Of a DNA stretch of 35,640 nt, positions 7,108 through 15,454 are shown piece by piece. The position numbers and the translations under genes were made by a program. Each line of letters opens with the position of its first letter. Positions within the stretch are counted from its first letter, which is position 1. The notes below the pieces were generated by a model. The model saw only the letters and a program-made list of their open reading frames with translations, had not been told where the DNA came from and ran no database searches. The stretch is from Nocardia altamirensis NBRC 108246 (GTDB lineage: Bacteria > Actinomycetota > Actinomycetes > Mycobacteriales > Mycobacteriaceae): NCBI RefSeq assembly GCF_001612685.1, contig NZ_BDAY01000108.1, positions 1-35,640 of the forward strand. The letters are read 5' to 3'.

Positions 7108-7367
7108 TCGGCCGAGTCGTGAAGACCGACGCCGCTGTGGGCCGCGGTCTCGGCATTGTGTTCGGTGCGCTTCCGCCCATGGTCCGGGTCGCGGTGCTCG
7201 TGCTCGCGGTGTTGGCCGCGATGGTGGGGTGTTCGGTCGCGTGGATTGATCAGCAGTCCTACACGCCGAGCCCGAGTGTGTGCCGCCGCGATCAGGTCGC
7301 ACAAGCAGTACGGCTGGGTTGTGTTCCGCCGCAGCCACTTCCGACCCCGGCCGGATGGCAGCGATGA
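7104..7367 (+). CDS. small single-span membrane protein
   Basis: The product has 87 residues. ATG 7104 overlaps the upstream TGA, and its own stop overlaps the next start at 7364. After a soluble 18-residue start, residues 20-47 form one hydrophobic span (FGALPPMVRVAVLVLAVLAAMV). The C-terminal 40 residues have two cysteines and many prolines (CRRDQVAQAVRLGCVPPQP) and may lie outside the membrane. It could take part in DNA transfer or entry exclusion, judging only from its place upstream of the ATPase gene. No family is recognised. Confidence 0.65.
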   Translation: MIGRVVKTDAAVGRGLGIVFGALPPMVRVAVLVLAVLAAMVGCSVAWIDQQSYTPSPSVCRRDQVAQAVRLGCVPPQPLPTPAGWQR

Positions 7368-7786
7368 GCGATCAGCCAGCCGAGGGCGGGATCCCGACGT
7401 ATGAATGGCGGACTGCGCCAGCGCATTTGCGTACTCGCCGCCAGCTCAGTGCGGAGGGTTTGCGGCCGAACGGCCAGGACATTGCCGCGAAGGTGCATCG
7501 GGAATTTCGCGGCGGACCGGTGACGGCCTACCTCTATGACATCAATCTTGCCGCCGCGAAACGGCAGGCGACGCCCGCGCAGCTGGCCGCTTTGGAGAAG
7601 GCGACTCGTGAGCGCCAGCTGCGCGCGGCGGAACGGCACGGCGTTGATCGCGCCGAGTTCGACCACGTCAACGATCCAGGTCCCGCGTGGACCGATTCCT
7701 CACCGGTACTGCGTGCGTCAGTCCCAGGGCACGCATTCACCGGGTTGATCGGCGCCGCTCGTGACCGTGACGAATGGGAGCGATAG
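7364..7786 (+). CDS. RRQ-motif protein with the shared PGHAF C-terminal tag
   Basis: The product has 140 residues. RRQLSAEGLRPNGQDI near residue 24 resembles the RRQRL-type motif of actinobacterial plasmid and AICE proteins, but the cysteines of the zinc-binding versions are missing. The middle part (ATPAQLAALEKATRERQLRAAERHG) is helical. The last 21 residues (7721-7783) begin VPGHAFTGLI and match the C-termini of three other proteins of this element. It is coupled to its upstream neighbour by ATGA and ends directly before the replication-relaxation-like gene. The function is unknown; the tag suggests that it is recruited with the others to one partner. Confidence 0.75.
   Translation: MSDQPAEGGIPTYEWRTAPAHLRTRRQLSAEGLRPNGQDIAAKVHREFRGGPVTAYLYDINLAAAKRQATPAQLAALEKATRERQLRAAERHGVDRAEFDHVNDPGPAWTDSSPVLRASVPGHAFTGLIGAARDRDEWER
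7721..7783 (+). other. C-terminal PGHAF tag, copy 1
   Basis: This stretch encodes the last 21 residues of the RRQ-motif protein, beginning VPGHAFTGLI and ending DRDEWER. It is the most divergent of the four copies (T in place of A, ARD in place of HD). Wobble positions differ from the other copies, so similarity is held at protein level. Confidence 0.75.
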
Positions 7787-8560
7787 ATGAGGAGTCAACT
7801 GATCGGGCCCCGTGATATGCGGGTGCTGACGATCCTCGCCGAAATGTATGGCGCGCCGATGGACCGGGTCGCCTCCATGTTGGGGGTGAGCATCAAGTCG
7901 GCGTACCGGTACACCGCGAAATGGCGTGCCGCGCACCTGGTTTCGAACTTGAAGATGCGCCCAGTGCCGGGGCCGACGTGGGTGTTCTTGACCCGGGCGG
8001 CGGTGGAGGCGTTGTTGCCGTTCTACGCCCGGTTTTGGACACCGTCGCCGAAGATGGCCGCCCACGTCGTGACCGTGCTCGATGTGCGGTTGGCGTTGGT
8101 CGGCCAGGATCTGAATCTCTGGATCTCTGAGCGGCAGCTGCGCGCCGAGCAAGACCGCCCGAAGGCTGGCGGACGACGCGGGCATGTCCATGACGGGCGC
8201 TACTACCGCCCCGACGGGTCGTTGTGGGCGGTCGAGGTCGAGCTGACCGCGAAGAACGACGCGGCCGCGAAGCTCGCGGTGGCCCGTGCCAAGGAAGCCG
8301 CTCGTATCGGTGGCTGCGAGAAGGTCATCTACTACTGCCGCACCCCCGAGATCCGTGCCGTGATCAAGAAGGCTGCGTTGGCCACTCAAGCGGTCGACGG
8401 GCCACCGATCCGGGTCGCGGATCTGAGCGAGGTGTTGCCGGACAAGACCGCGAAGGCCACCGAGTCCGGGCCGGTTCGTCCGGGTCTGACGGTGATCGAG
8501 GGCGGTGCCTCTGATCACGGCGTCCCCGACGCTTCGACCGGTAAGGCGGTGTCGTCATGA
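7787..8560 (+). CDS. replication-relaxation-like protein (winged helix plus nuclease-like core)
   Basis: The product has 257 residues. Residues 6-58 form a winged helix-turn-helix (MRVLTILAEMYGAPMDRVAS; SIKSAYRYTAKWRAA). The central part carries D143, E150, E152 and K156 in RYYRPDGSLWAVEVELTAK, an arrangement like the Replic_Relax family and PD-(D/E)xK-type folds. Family members occur on plasmids and integrative elements and are linked to replication or to DNA relaxation before transfer, but their mechanism is poorly known. ATG 7787 follows the previous stop without a gap, and the gene overlaps the ATPase gene by ATGA. This is the only protein here that might start replication or process the origin. 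Confidence 0.78.
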   Translation: MRSQLIGPRDMRVLTILAEMYGAPMDRVASMLGVSIKSAYRYTAKWRAAHLVSNLKMRPVPGPTWVFLTRAAVEALLPFYARFWTPSPKMAAHVVTVLDVRLALVGQDLNLWISERQLRAEQDRPKAGGRRGHVHDGRYYRPDGSLWAVEVELTAKNDAAAKLAVARAKEAARIGGCEKVIYYCRTPEIRAVIKKAALATQAVDGPPIRVADLSEVLPDKTAKATESGPVRPGLTVIEGGASDHGVPDASTGKAVSS

Positions 8561-10677
8561 CCTGCAAACCTGTTCTGACACCCCAAGATTGCGAACCCAA
8601 GCCAGTCGAGATCGCCCCGGTACCGGCCACCGGGCAGCTGCCCGCGGATCAGGTTGTTCCCTCGGTTCACCCGGTCGCGCCGCCGATCGGTGGCGATGGC
8701 CCGGATTCGATGCTGTTCGGCGGGATGCTGCCGATCCCGGATTGGACCTGGGCCGAGGTCGGGCGCGGACTGAGCGTGCTCGGCGCCGGCATCGGGTTCG
8801 TCCTCGCAGCCACCACGGTGCTGATGGTCGCGGCGAACCGGTTGGCGTGGACACCGGCGCGGATGCGGAACTGGATGTTCGGCTCCGCGCTCGCCTTGCC
8901 TGGCGCGACGATGCTGCTGCACTTCGATCTGGCCGCCCCGAGCGACCAGATGCGCGACGGCGCAACCGCGTTCGCGTCCGGCCGTTACGCCTACGGGTTG
9001 GCGGTGATGGCTGTCGGGTTGATTCCGGCGGCGTGGTTTCTGGCCGCGGTTGGGGTGGCGAACCGGCGGGTGCAGTTGATCACCCACGGGTGGCGTTCAC
9101 CGGCAGCTACGGAGCGGGCGTTGTGGATGCAGTCCCAGCGTGAGCAGGCTGCTGCGACCCGGTTGGCCCGGTACCGGATTCCGTTCTCCACTGGTGGATT
9201 GAACCCGCACATGCTGATCGGCCGTTTGGCGGTCGAGGAGACGGCGGCGCCGCCGAAGAGCCGGTGGCGGATGTTGTTGGGGCGGTATGAGTCTCGGTTG
9301 ATCGTGCCGTGGATCAACATGCGTGAGCACATGGTCACTGTCGCGTCCTCCGGCAAGGGCAAGACCACGCTGATGCTGCGCGCGTTGCTGTCCTGGCACA
9401 TCACCGCGTGGTTGCGGCACCGGCAGTGGTGGCGCCTGGATCGGCCGGGACGGCCGTTGACGGTGGTGATCGACTGCAACGGCGGCCCGGAAAGCGTGAA
9501 ACTCGCCCACCGTGTCGGCGCCTGGTACGCCGCACTCGGGATCCCGGCCTCCCGGATCGGTTACGTCGGTGTCGGCGCCGATGACCCGCAGCGGGTGCAG
9601 CTGGCGTTGTTCGACATCCCGGCGCGGGCGGATCTGTTCTCGGTGCTCTCGGCGATGATCTCCGGGGGGAGCACGCCGACCACTGACACCGAACGCTACT
9701 TCCACAACCAGCGCGAATCGCTGCTGCATCTGATCCTGGATGCCCCGGCACGGATCGAGAACCGCAACGGGGTGCCGACCCCGGTGGGGGAGAACCGGCC
9801 GAAGGATTGGCTGGATTTCTTGTCCCGGTTCGATGCGAAGAGGCTGGCCAGGCTGTGGGGCGGTGTGTTCGACGACACCGTGGACTGGCAGGGCGTGCCG
9901 GGTGTGGATTTGAAGATCGCGGCCACCAAAGCAGGCAAGCAACCGGTGATGGATTCCGCGCTCGCGGAGTTCTCCAACCTGTATCTGGCGCTGGGGGATT
10001 CGTTCGAAGGTGCTGCGCAGATCACCGATTTCGATGTCCTCTACATCATTTTGGAGGGCGTCAAGGCACCGGATCGGGCGCGGGCGCAGTTCGCCGCGAT
10101 CGGCTGCATGCTCGAACAACTCGCCGATCGCGATCATGGTCGCGAGACCTTGCTCGCCGTGGACGAGTTCTCCGCGGTTTCCGACGGCCGCACCCGCGCC
10201 GCGGCGTGGGTGATGCGGTTCCGCAAAGCCAAGATCGGCAGCTGGTGGTTCGCCCAGCACTGGAACGGCCTGGGCCACGACGACGACGCCCGCCAAGCCC
10301 TGATCGGTTCCGGGTCCGGTGGCGGTCTGCACGGCGGGCAGGAATTCGGTGTCGAGAAACTCGCCGAAGGCTATGGCACCAAACGCCGATTCGACCTGTC
10401 GCGCAAGCTCATCGGCGGCGCCGCCGCCGGTGATGAGGGCAACGTCCAAGCCGCGGAGAGGTTCCTGTTCGAACCCAACCGGGTCCGGCGCATGGGCAAG
10501 GGCGACATCGTGTTCATCTCCCAAGGCCGCGCCCGCTGGGGCCGCGTCTCCGCCGTCGATGACACCACTCGCGCCACCGTGCGCCCGCTACCGGGCTTGT
10601 CGGTCCTGCGCCCGACCACGACCGAGCCCACCGTCCTGGCACCGGTCATCGACCTCACCAAACGCCGCCACGGCTGA
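8557..10677 (+). CDS. membrane-anchored FtsK/TraB-like DNA translocation ATPase
   Basis: The 706-residue protein has three predicted membrane helices (about 70-93, 106-123 and 145-168) and then a large cytoplasmic P-loop domain. Walker A is ASSGKGKT (263-270). Walker B is LLAVDE (D536, E537), after a second hydrophobic strand, DVLYIILEG. In AICEs such an ATPase pumps double-stranded DNA between mycelial cells; VirD4/TcpA-type coupling proteins look similar, so exact assignment is inferred from context. It overlaps the replication-relaxation-like gene by four bases, which suggests that the two are made together. The C-terminus lacks an obvious gamma-type winged helix of FtsK. It should be the motor for transfer of this element. 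Confidence 0.87.
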   Translation: MTCKPVLTPQDCEPKPVEIAPVPATGQLPADQVVPSVHPVAPPIGGDGPDSMLFGGMLPIPDWTWAEVGRGLSVLGAGIGFVLAATTVLMVAANRLAWTPARMRNWMFGSALALPGATMLLHFDLAAPSDQMRDGATAFASGRYAYGLAVMAVGLIPAAWFLAAVGVANRRVQLITHGWRSPAATERALWMQSQREQAAATRLARYRIPFSTGGLNPHMLIGRLAVEETAAPPKSRWRMLLGRYESRLIVPWINMREHMVTVASSGKGKTTLMLRALLSWHITAWLRHRQWWRLDRPGRPLTVVIDCNGGPESVKLAHRVGAWYAALGIPASRIGYVGVGADDPQRVQLALFDIPARADLFSVLSAMISGGSTPTTDTERYFHNQRESLLHLILDAPARIENRNGVPTPVGENRPKDWLDFLSRFDAKRLARLWGGVFDDTVDWQGVPGVDLKIAATKAGKQPVMDSALAEFSNLYLALGDSFEGAAQITDFDVLYIILEGVKAPDRARAQFAAIGCMLEQLADRDHGRETLLAVDEFSAVSDGRTRAAAWVMRFRKAKIGSWWFAQHWNGLGHDDDARQALIGSGSGGGLHGGQEFGVEKLAEGYGTKRRFDLSRKLIGGAAAGDEGNVQAAERFLFEPNRVRRMGKGDIVFISQGRARWGRVSAVDDTTRATVRPLPGLSVLRPTTTEPTVLAPVIDLTKRRHG

Positions 10678-10699
10678 AACCTCAAGGAGCACAACGGCA

Positions 10700-11239
10700 A
10701 TGGACTACTACGCCATCCGCAACCGACTCAACCGCATCGTGCACGAGAAGCTGCGCGCCGACCACGGCGACACCGCGATCACCCGCGAACCGGTGGTCTC
10801 GACGTTCACTGGCTACAACTTCGGCGACCGGGAAGTAGCAGCCGACCCGCTACAGGCCATCAAGGAAGCCGACCGGATCGCTGACGTCGCCCGCTCTATC
10901 GCCAACGACTACGCGACCGATGCGCGCAGCCACGGCCGCGGCTGGGACGAGATCGCCGACGCCTTCGGCATCACCACCGGCAAGTCCGACGACCCGGCAA
11001 TCGAGGCCTACCAGCGGGTCGCTGGGGAGGGTTGGTCGTCAACCACCAGCTGGCGGTGCGCCTGCTGCGCCGAGCGGGTCACCGACCGTGGGCCGTGGAA
11101 TCCGCACCCGAGCGACAACGAATCCGGTCACGCCGATGACTGCGCGCGGCATCAACGGGAGATCAGCGCCTACGAACGCCGCCGCGACGGCTACGACCAG
11201 GACCGCGCCGACGGACCGGACTGGGACATGGACCTCTAG
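10700..11239 (+). CDS. HTH-like protein with putative Cys/His metal site
   Basis: The product has 179 residues and starts at ATG 10700 with AAGGAG at 10684-10689. Residues 60-95 contain IADVARSIANDYATDARSHGRGWDEIADAFGI, split here by a helix break, and resemble an HTH of the type 'GxxWxEIAxAxGI'. A CACC pair near residue 117 and a DDC-x2-H cluster near residue 147 could bind one zinc. The C-terminus is very acidic. It sits directly behind the ATPase gene in the transfer operon. No named family is recognised. Confidence 0.7.
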   Translation: MDYYAIRNRLNRIVHEKLRADHGDTAITREPVVSTFTGYNFGDREVAADPLQAIKEADRIADVARSIANDYATDARSHGRGWDEIADAFGITTGKSDDPAIEAYQRVAGEGWSSTTSWRCACCAERVTDRGPWNPHPSDNESGHADDCARHQREISAYERRRDGYDQDRADGPDWDMDL

Positions 11240-11297
11240 CCCTCTCACTGAACCCGTTGCTGCACAACGCCTTACCTGGATCCAAGGAGAACCCATC

Positions 11298-11807
11298 ATG
11301 TCGAACCCCAACCCGAACCCGGATGAGCACGGAGAGGAGATCACCGGCCTGACCGCCGAGCAGCGCCAAGCCGAGATCGACGCCCTCAACAACACCCACG
11401 CCACCGACCTGACCGGCACCGCCGCCGCGAAACTCGCCGCCCGCTTCGAGCCTGTCGTTCCCGACGGCGGGCGGGTCGGTCGCGCGATCACCCCGCACGT
11501 CGCCCGGGCCACCACGATCCGCAACACCGTCCGGATGTGGGCACCGGCCGTGCTGGCCACGCTCACGTTCGCGGTCACCGCCATGGTGGTGGATCTGCCT
11601 GGGCCGCTGGCGGTTTACGGCGCCGCGATCGTCGGTTACGCGTGGTGGATGTGCGCGGGCCGCCCCGGCCCGATCGACACCATCCGCATGTGCTGCTACC
11701 GCGCCGCCGACGGCGCTCGTCTGGTCAAGCGGCACGTCACCCGGCTCGCGGTGCGCCGCGGTGCCTACGAAGCCCGCCGCACCAACATCCGTGCGGCGTC
11801 CAAGTAA
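11298..11807 (+). CDS. two-span membrane protein of the transfer region
   Basis: The product has 169 residues and starts at ATG 11298 with AAGGAG at 11284-11289. Residues 1-75 are soluble and charged. Two transmembrane helices follow (about 80-98 and 100-120, VLATLTFAVTAMVVDL and AVYGAAIVGYAWWMC). The C-terminal 45 residues are strongly basic (RLVKRHVTRLAVRRGAYEARR), as expected for an inner face that touches DNA or anionic lipid. Small membrane proteins beside TraB-like ATPases are thought to help spread or transfer in Streptomyces plasmids (Spd proteins), but sequence identity to those cannot be claimed. Confidence 0.7.
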   Translation: MSNPNPNPDEHGEEITGLTAEQRQAEIDALNNTHATDLTGTAAAKLAARFEPVVPDGGRVGRAITPHVARATTIRNTVRMWAPAVLATLTFAVTAMVVDLPGPLAVYGAAIVGYAWWMCAGRPGPIDTIRMCCYRAADGARLVKRHVTRLAVRRGAYEARRTNIRAASK

Positions 11808-11832
11808 CACCAACGAGAAGAAGGAACAAGCC

Positions 11833-12108
11833 ATGTCCGGCTATCACCCCCAGCCAACCGCGGCCATGGTCGCCACCGCCCGCGACTACCTACGCGCCTG
11901 CATCGAGATGGAACGCGGCACAGACACCGACTGGATCGACGCCTTGAACGGCGAGGAGGTCATCACCCACGCCATGCGCTGGTGGCCACCGGGATGGAGC
12001 GACTTCTGCCGCTACTTCGCCAGCGAGATCGGCGACGCCGAGCAGCAGGCAAGCACCACCCGCCACGGCGGTGCCACTGAATCCGCCGAGACCGGAAAGA
12101 GGAACTGA
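11833..12108 (+). CDS. small hypothetical protein
   Basis: The product has 91 residues and starts at ATG 11833 behind GAAGAAGGAA. It is soluble, with a helical first half (AAMVATARDYLRACIEMERG) and a tryptophan-rich centre (MRWWPPGWSDFCRYFASEI). The tail is Thr/Ser/Gly-rich and probably unstructured. It is separated by only three bases from the large coiled-coil gene, so the two are co-transcribed. No family is recognised. Confidence 0.65.
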   Translation: MSGYHPQPTAAMVATARDYLRACIEMERGTDTDWIDALNGEEVITHAMRWWPPGWSDFCRYFASEIGDAEQQASTTRHGGATESAETGKRN

Positions 12109-12111
12109 TTC

Positions 12112-13986
12112 ATGTCCGATCACAGTCCAGAGGACGAAATCATGAGCGAGGCAAAGAAATTCGCTGCCTCGATGTCGGTCACGATGCGCCGCTACGCCCA
12201 AGCGGCGAACTGGCTGGAACGCCGCAAGATCCGCAAGGAGATCAGCAGGGCCTGGCGTGCCGAGATGCGGCAGCAGGACCTCGAACGCGCCCAGCACCTG
12301 CAGCAGACCAGCCACGGTATCGACCGATACCGGTCGCATTCGCAACTGGTGGCCGCCCGCTCCGAGGACCCGAACATCGACCACGATCGCCGCTACCGCG
12401 ACGCCCAGGGCCTGGCCCGGCACCGCAACCACATGGCTGGACGGATCCTGCGTGACCCGCACCTGACCGAGATCGAGCGCGGTATCGCCCTCGATGGGCT
12501 CGATGTGGCCAACGCCGATCCGTCCTATGAGCCGGGCCGGTTGTTCGCCCGTGCGCACCGGGTCAAAGGCCTTCAGGCGCTGCGCTACCGAGCTCAAGCC
12601 GCGCGGGCGCAGGAAGCCGCGGGCATCGACCGGCCAGGCCGGGAACGCGCGCCGATCCGCTACACCGCGAGCCTGGGCTCACAAGTCGCGGGTAGTTCGA
12701 TGTGGCTGCAACGCCCGACGCGGCGGTTCACCACCAAGGCCGGCGCGATCGGGTGGCTGCACCGCCAGGTCGCAGACACCCACTGGGGCAAAGACACCCA
12801 GGTGCGGGTCGAAGCGTGGGACCTCCAAGACGCCACCGAACCGGTCTACTCCGACGAAGGACGCCCCGACACCTTGCGCGGATACCTCGCCGCGGAAGCG
12901 GCCGAGCTGCGCGAGCGCACCGAAGGACCCGCGATCGCCGATCGTGCGGCGGTCGATCCGTGGCGTCGCGCTCGTGCCACGCAGTTCGCTGATCCCAGGT
13001 GGCGGCGTGAGCGCGCCATGGAACTGGCCCGCGAGGATCTGGCCACCCCCGGCGCCTGGATCGCCGAGGAGGACCTGCGCCCCGGCAACGAGGAAATGGA
13101 CCTGACCCGCGCCTACGAGAGCAGGCTGTTCGCCGAGCATCAGGCCGAGCAGCAGCTCATCGCATCGCAAGACCACGAGCAGCAGGATCGGTATTCGTCC
13201 ACGATCACCTACCTGCCCGACGGCGCGAACCAGGTCGTCCACGAAACCGGCAGCCACGCCAGCGAACTGGACTCGGTGACCTGGACACGCCAGCAACTCG
13301 ACGCCATCCGGCCAGCACCCGGTACGACCGTGCACATCGCCGCCTACGGCCACGACGACGAAGGCCACCGCGATCCGGTGTTCCGCGCCGAAGGTGCACG
13401 CGCCGTGCTCTACCAAGAGGTCGGTGAATGGCGTGACGCCGCCGAGCTCGCCGAGGCCAACGAACAGCAACTGTCGGGTCTTTCAGCGGTTGATGCCTCG
13501 CGCACGCGCGAAGACACCGAACTCGGCGCCGATCTCGAACGAGAGCTCTTGTCGTTGAAAGACCGTCACCGGCTCTCGGTGCAGTACAACAACGCCCTGG
13601 TCGAACGCAACGCGGCCCTGGTCAAGCAGCTGACCGCGCTCACTGCCGAGCGAGACGAGTTGCGCGAGGCCAACACCGAGTTGACCGACCGGCTCGCCGT
13701 CGACCGCGGACCAGCCCGCGACAGCGAGAACCTCGCGCAGCTGCACGAGCAGGAGGCTCCGCCGCGCCTCGCCACCGAGCGCGCCGCTCGTGGCAGCAGC
13801 TCCCGTGAGGAACTCGCCCAGGAGTACGCGGGCATGTCCCGGGCCATGAAGCGGATCGAAGAGCGGGATCAGGCAGCGCGTGCCGCCACTACCTCGCCCG
13901 ACAGCATCCAACGCCACCCGATCCCGGGCCACGCATTCGCGGGCCTGGTCAACGACCACGACCACACCAAGGAGATGGAGCGATGA
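12112..13986 (+). CDS. large coiled-coil protein with the shared PGHAF C-terminal tag
   Basis: The 624-residue protein has no membrane segment. The N-terminal third is helical and highly charged, with many Arg, Gln and Glu (RRKIRKEISRAWRAEMRQQD). A middle part from about 215 to 275 has a mixed fold (FTTKAGAIGWLHRQVADTHW). Residues 475-540 form a heptad coiled coil (LERELLSLKDRHRLS; LTALTAERDELREANTELT). The last 21 residues (13921-13983) begin IPGHAFAGLV. No relaxase or Rep motif was found in it, although its size and place would suit a transfer or scaffold protein. It overlaps the following gene by ATGA. The function is unknown. Confidence 0.78.
   Translation: MSDHSPEDEIMSEAKKFAASMSVTMRRYAQAANWLERRKIRKEISRAWRAEMRQQDLERAQHLQQTSHGIDRYRSHSQLVAARSEDPNIDHDRRYRDAQGLARHRNHMAGRILRDPHLTEIERGIALDGLDVANADPSYEPGRLFARAHRVKGLQALRYRAQAARAQEAAGIDRPGRERAPIRYTASLGSQVAGSSMWLQRPTRRFTTKAGAIGWLHRQVADTHWGKDTQVRVEAWDLQDATEPVYSDEGRPDTLRGYLAAEAAELRERTEGPAIADRAAVDPWRRARATQFADPRWRRERAMELAREDLATPGAWIAEEDLRPGNEEMDLTRAYESRLFAEHQAEQQLIASQDHEQQDRYSSTITYLPDGANQVVHETGSHASELDSVTWTRQQLDAIRPAPGTTVHIAAYGHDDEGHRDPVFRAEGARAVLYQEVGEWRDAAELAEANEQQLSGLSAVDASRTREDTELGADLERELLSLKDRHRLSVQYNNALVERNAALVKQLTALTAERDELREANTELTDRLAVDRGPARDSENLAQLHEQEAPPRLATERAARGSSSREELAQEYAGMSRAMKRIEERDQAARAATTSPDSIQRHPIPGHAFAGLVNDHDHTKEMER
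13921..13983 (+). other. C-terminal PGHAF tag, copy 2
   Basis: This stretch encodes the last 21 residues of the 624-residue coiled-coil protein, beginning IPGHAFAGLV and ending KEMER directly before the stop. It is nearly identical in its first ten residues to copy 3. Confidence 0.8.
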
Positions 13987-15101
13987 GCACCGAAAACCAT
14001 ACGCCTGACACAGATTTGGACGATCCATTCATCGCCCGCTACGCCGACAAGGTCGCCGACTCGGAGGAGGCGTTGCTGCGCGCGGACTTCGCGCGCATGC
14101 GGGAGATGCGCGACAACATGGCCCACGTCGAAACCGAGGCCGAGATCGATCAGCTCGGACACGACGCCAACCTTATCGAGGAGCGTTGGAGCAACCCGGC
14201 CAGCGATGAGCGCGAGAACTGGGAGTACCTCGCCGACGCGTATGCGGATTGGAAGCATGCACCAGCCACGATGCGCCGCTTCCACGACCAGGTCCACCAT
14301 GACCGCGCCAACGGCTGGGATCCGCTGACCCCGGTCGAATGGCGCAGCCAGCTCCAAGCCCGCGAACTCACCGGACACGGCGCCTGGCCCGGACCCGAAC
14401 GCACCAGCCACACACGCGAATCCGCAGATGACCGTGGCGTCATCACACCGACGAACCCGGCCTACTACCAGGAATCCGAGACCGACACAGAGCGGCAACT
14501 ACGCGCCGACTACGCCCAGTATCGGGAAGCGATCTACCGCGCCGACTACGGCGCGGACTCTGATCAGTCCGAGCGTCTGCTCCAGGAGGCCCGTGACATC
14601 GCCGAGCGATGGGATTGGGATGAGCACGAATCACGGCAGTGGTGCGCTACCTGGCGCCATCTGCATTCGCTGACCAGCTCGTGGCAGATCGAACCGGAAC
14701 GCATGCGGGCGCTCTACGGCCAGCTCGCGGAATCGCAGGCTCGCGACCCACGATCAGTCGATCCGATCCGCTGGCGTAACTACCGGCAGTCCGCCGAACT
14801 CACCGGCTACGGCACGGCGACACGGACCCGCAACGAACAGATCCAATACAGGCTCTGCCAGGAGGAAGACCTCTATCGCGGCGCGCTGGACAGCGACGGC
14901 GCCCGCCGAGGCCCGGGCGATCCGCCGCTGAGATTCGGCTCTGCCGTACGGGCGCGTACCCGCGATCTCGCCGGGACGGCATCCCCGCCACCATCCGCGT
15001 ACGCCCCACGGGCTCGCGCACATGAACTGGGCCAGCCGATTCCGGGTCACGCGTTCGCGGGCCTGGTCAACGCTCATGACAGGGAAGGAGTCGAGTGGTG
15101 A
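13983..15101 (+). CDS. protein built of two tandem repeats plus the PGHAF tag
   Basis: The product has 372 residues. Two copies of a roughly 115-residue unit can be aligned, at about residues 27-145 and 165-288. Shared points are LRADFARMRE / LRADYAQYRE, IEERW / IAERW, the P-x-x-M-R-x-hydrophobic segment, and VEWRSQLQARELTGHG / IRWRNYRQSAELTGYG. Each unit is helical, acidic and Trp-rich. A low-complexity linker follows, and the final 20 residues (15039-15098) are the IPGHAFAGLV tag. It overlaps its neighbours at both ends (ATGA and GTGA). Duplication with retained tryptophans implies a structural or binding role. The family is unknown. Confidence 0.75.
   Translation: MSTENHTPDTDLDDPFIARYADKVADSEEALLRADFARMREMRDNMAHVETEAEIDQLGHDANLIEERWSNPASDERENWEYLADAYADWKHAPATMRRFHDQVHHDRANGWDPLTPVEWRSQLQARELTGHGAWPGPERTSHTRESADDRGVITPTNPAYYQESETDTERQLRADYAQYREAIYRADYGADSDQSERLLQEARDIAERWDWDEHESRQWCATWRHLHSLTSSWQIEPERMRALYGQLAESQARDPRSVDPIRWRNYRQSAELTGYGTATRTRNEQIQYRLCQEEDLYRGALDSDGARRGPGDPPLRFGSAVRARTRDLAGTASPPPSAYAPRARAHELGQPIPGHAFAGLVNAHDREGVEW
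15039..15098 (+). other. C-terminal PGHAF tag, copy 3
   Basis: This stretch encodes the last 20 residues of the tandem-repeat protein, beginning IPGHAFAGLV, then NAHDREGVEW. It is one residue shorter than the other copies. Confidence 0.8.
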
Positions 15102-15454
15102 GTATCACCTACGAAACATCAACGCCCACGGCAGGTTTCGAGCCCATGCGGCCGTATGGCCCGGAGTCCTACGCCGAGCTGGAAGCGCGGGTGATCGCGG
15201 CGAACGAGCGGGCGGCGTTGTTGGCCGAGCAGCTGGCGGCGATGACCGCGGACCGTGATGCCGCCGAGCACCGTGCCGCCGAGCTGGACGAGCGTAACCG
15301 CGAACTTGCCAGCGATCTCGATGACGCACTGGATCTGGCGCAAGAACACGCGCTGGATGCCGAGCGTGAACGCCTGGCACCGGCGCCGATCCGCGGGCAC
15401 GCCTTCGCCGGGCTCATGTCGAGCCATGATCGCGACAAGGGGATGGAGCGATGA
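15098..15454 (+). CDS. short coiled-coil protein with the PGHAF C-terminal tag
   Basis: The product has 118 residues. GTG 15098 overlaps the previous stop as GTGA and has AAGGAG at 15085-15090; a GTG one codon earlier is possible. Residues 25-90 form a continuous amphipathic coiled coil (LEARVIAANERAALLAEQLAAM; AAELDERNRELASDLDD). The final 21 residues (15389-15451) begin IRGHAFAGLM. In effect it is a coiled coil with a tag, which suggests that it oligomerises with the 624-residue protein or acts as a linker. It ends in an ATGA overlap with the DUF2637-like gene. Confidence 0.75.
   Translation: MSITYETSTPTAGFEPMRPYGPESYAELEARVIAANERAALLAEQLAAMTADRDAAEHRAAELDERNRELASDLDDALDLAQEHALDAERERLAPAPIRGHAFAGLMSSHDRDKGMER
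15389..15451 (+). other. C-terminal PGHAF tag, copy 4
   Basis: This stretch encodes the last 21 residues of the short coiled-coil protein, beginning IRGHAFAGLM and ending DKGMER. Proline is replaced by arginine at the second position, while GHAFAGL is unchanged. Confidence 0.8.

Noticed and set aside
9097..10524. 475-codon minus-strand frame opposite the ATPase
   Set aside because: Shadow of the FtsK/TraB-like gene; the plus-strand protein has Walker motifs and membrane helices.
12112..13986. 624-residue protein as a relaxase or Rep initiator
   Set aside because: No HUH histidine cluster, catalytic tyrosine context, helicase or primase motif was found; the sequence is mainly charged helix and coiled coil.
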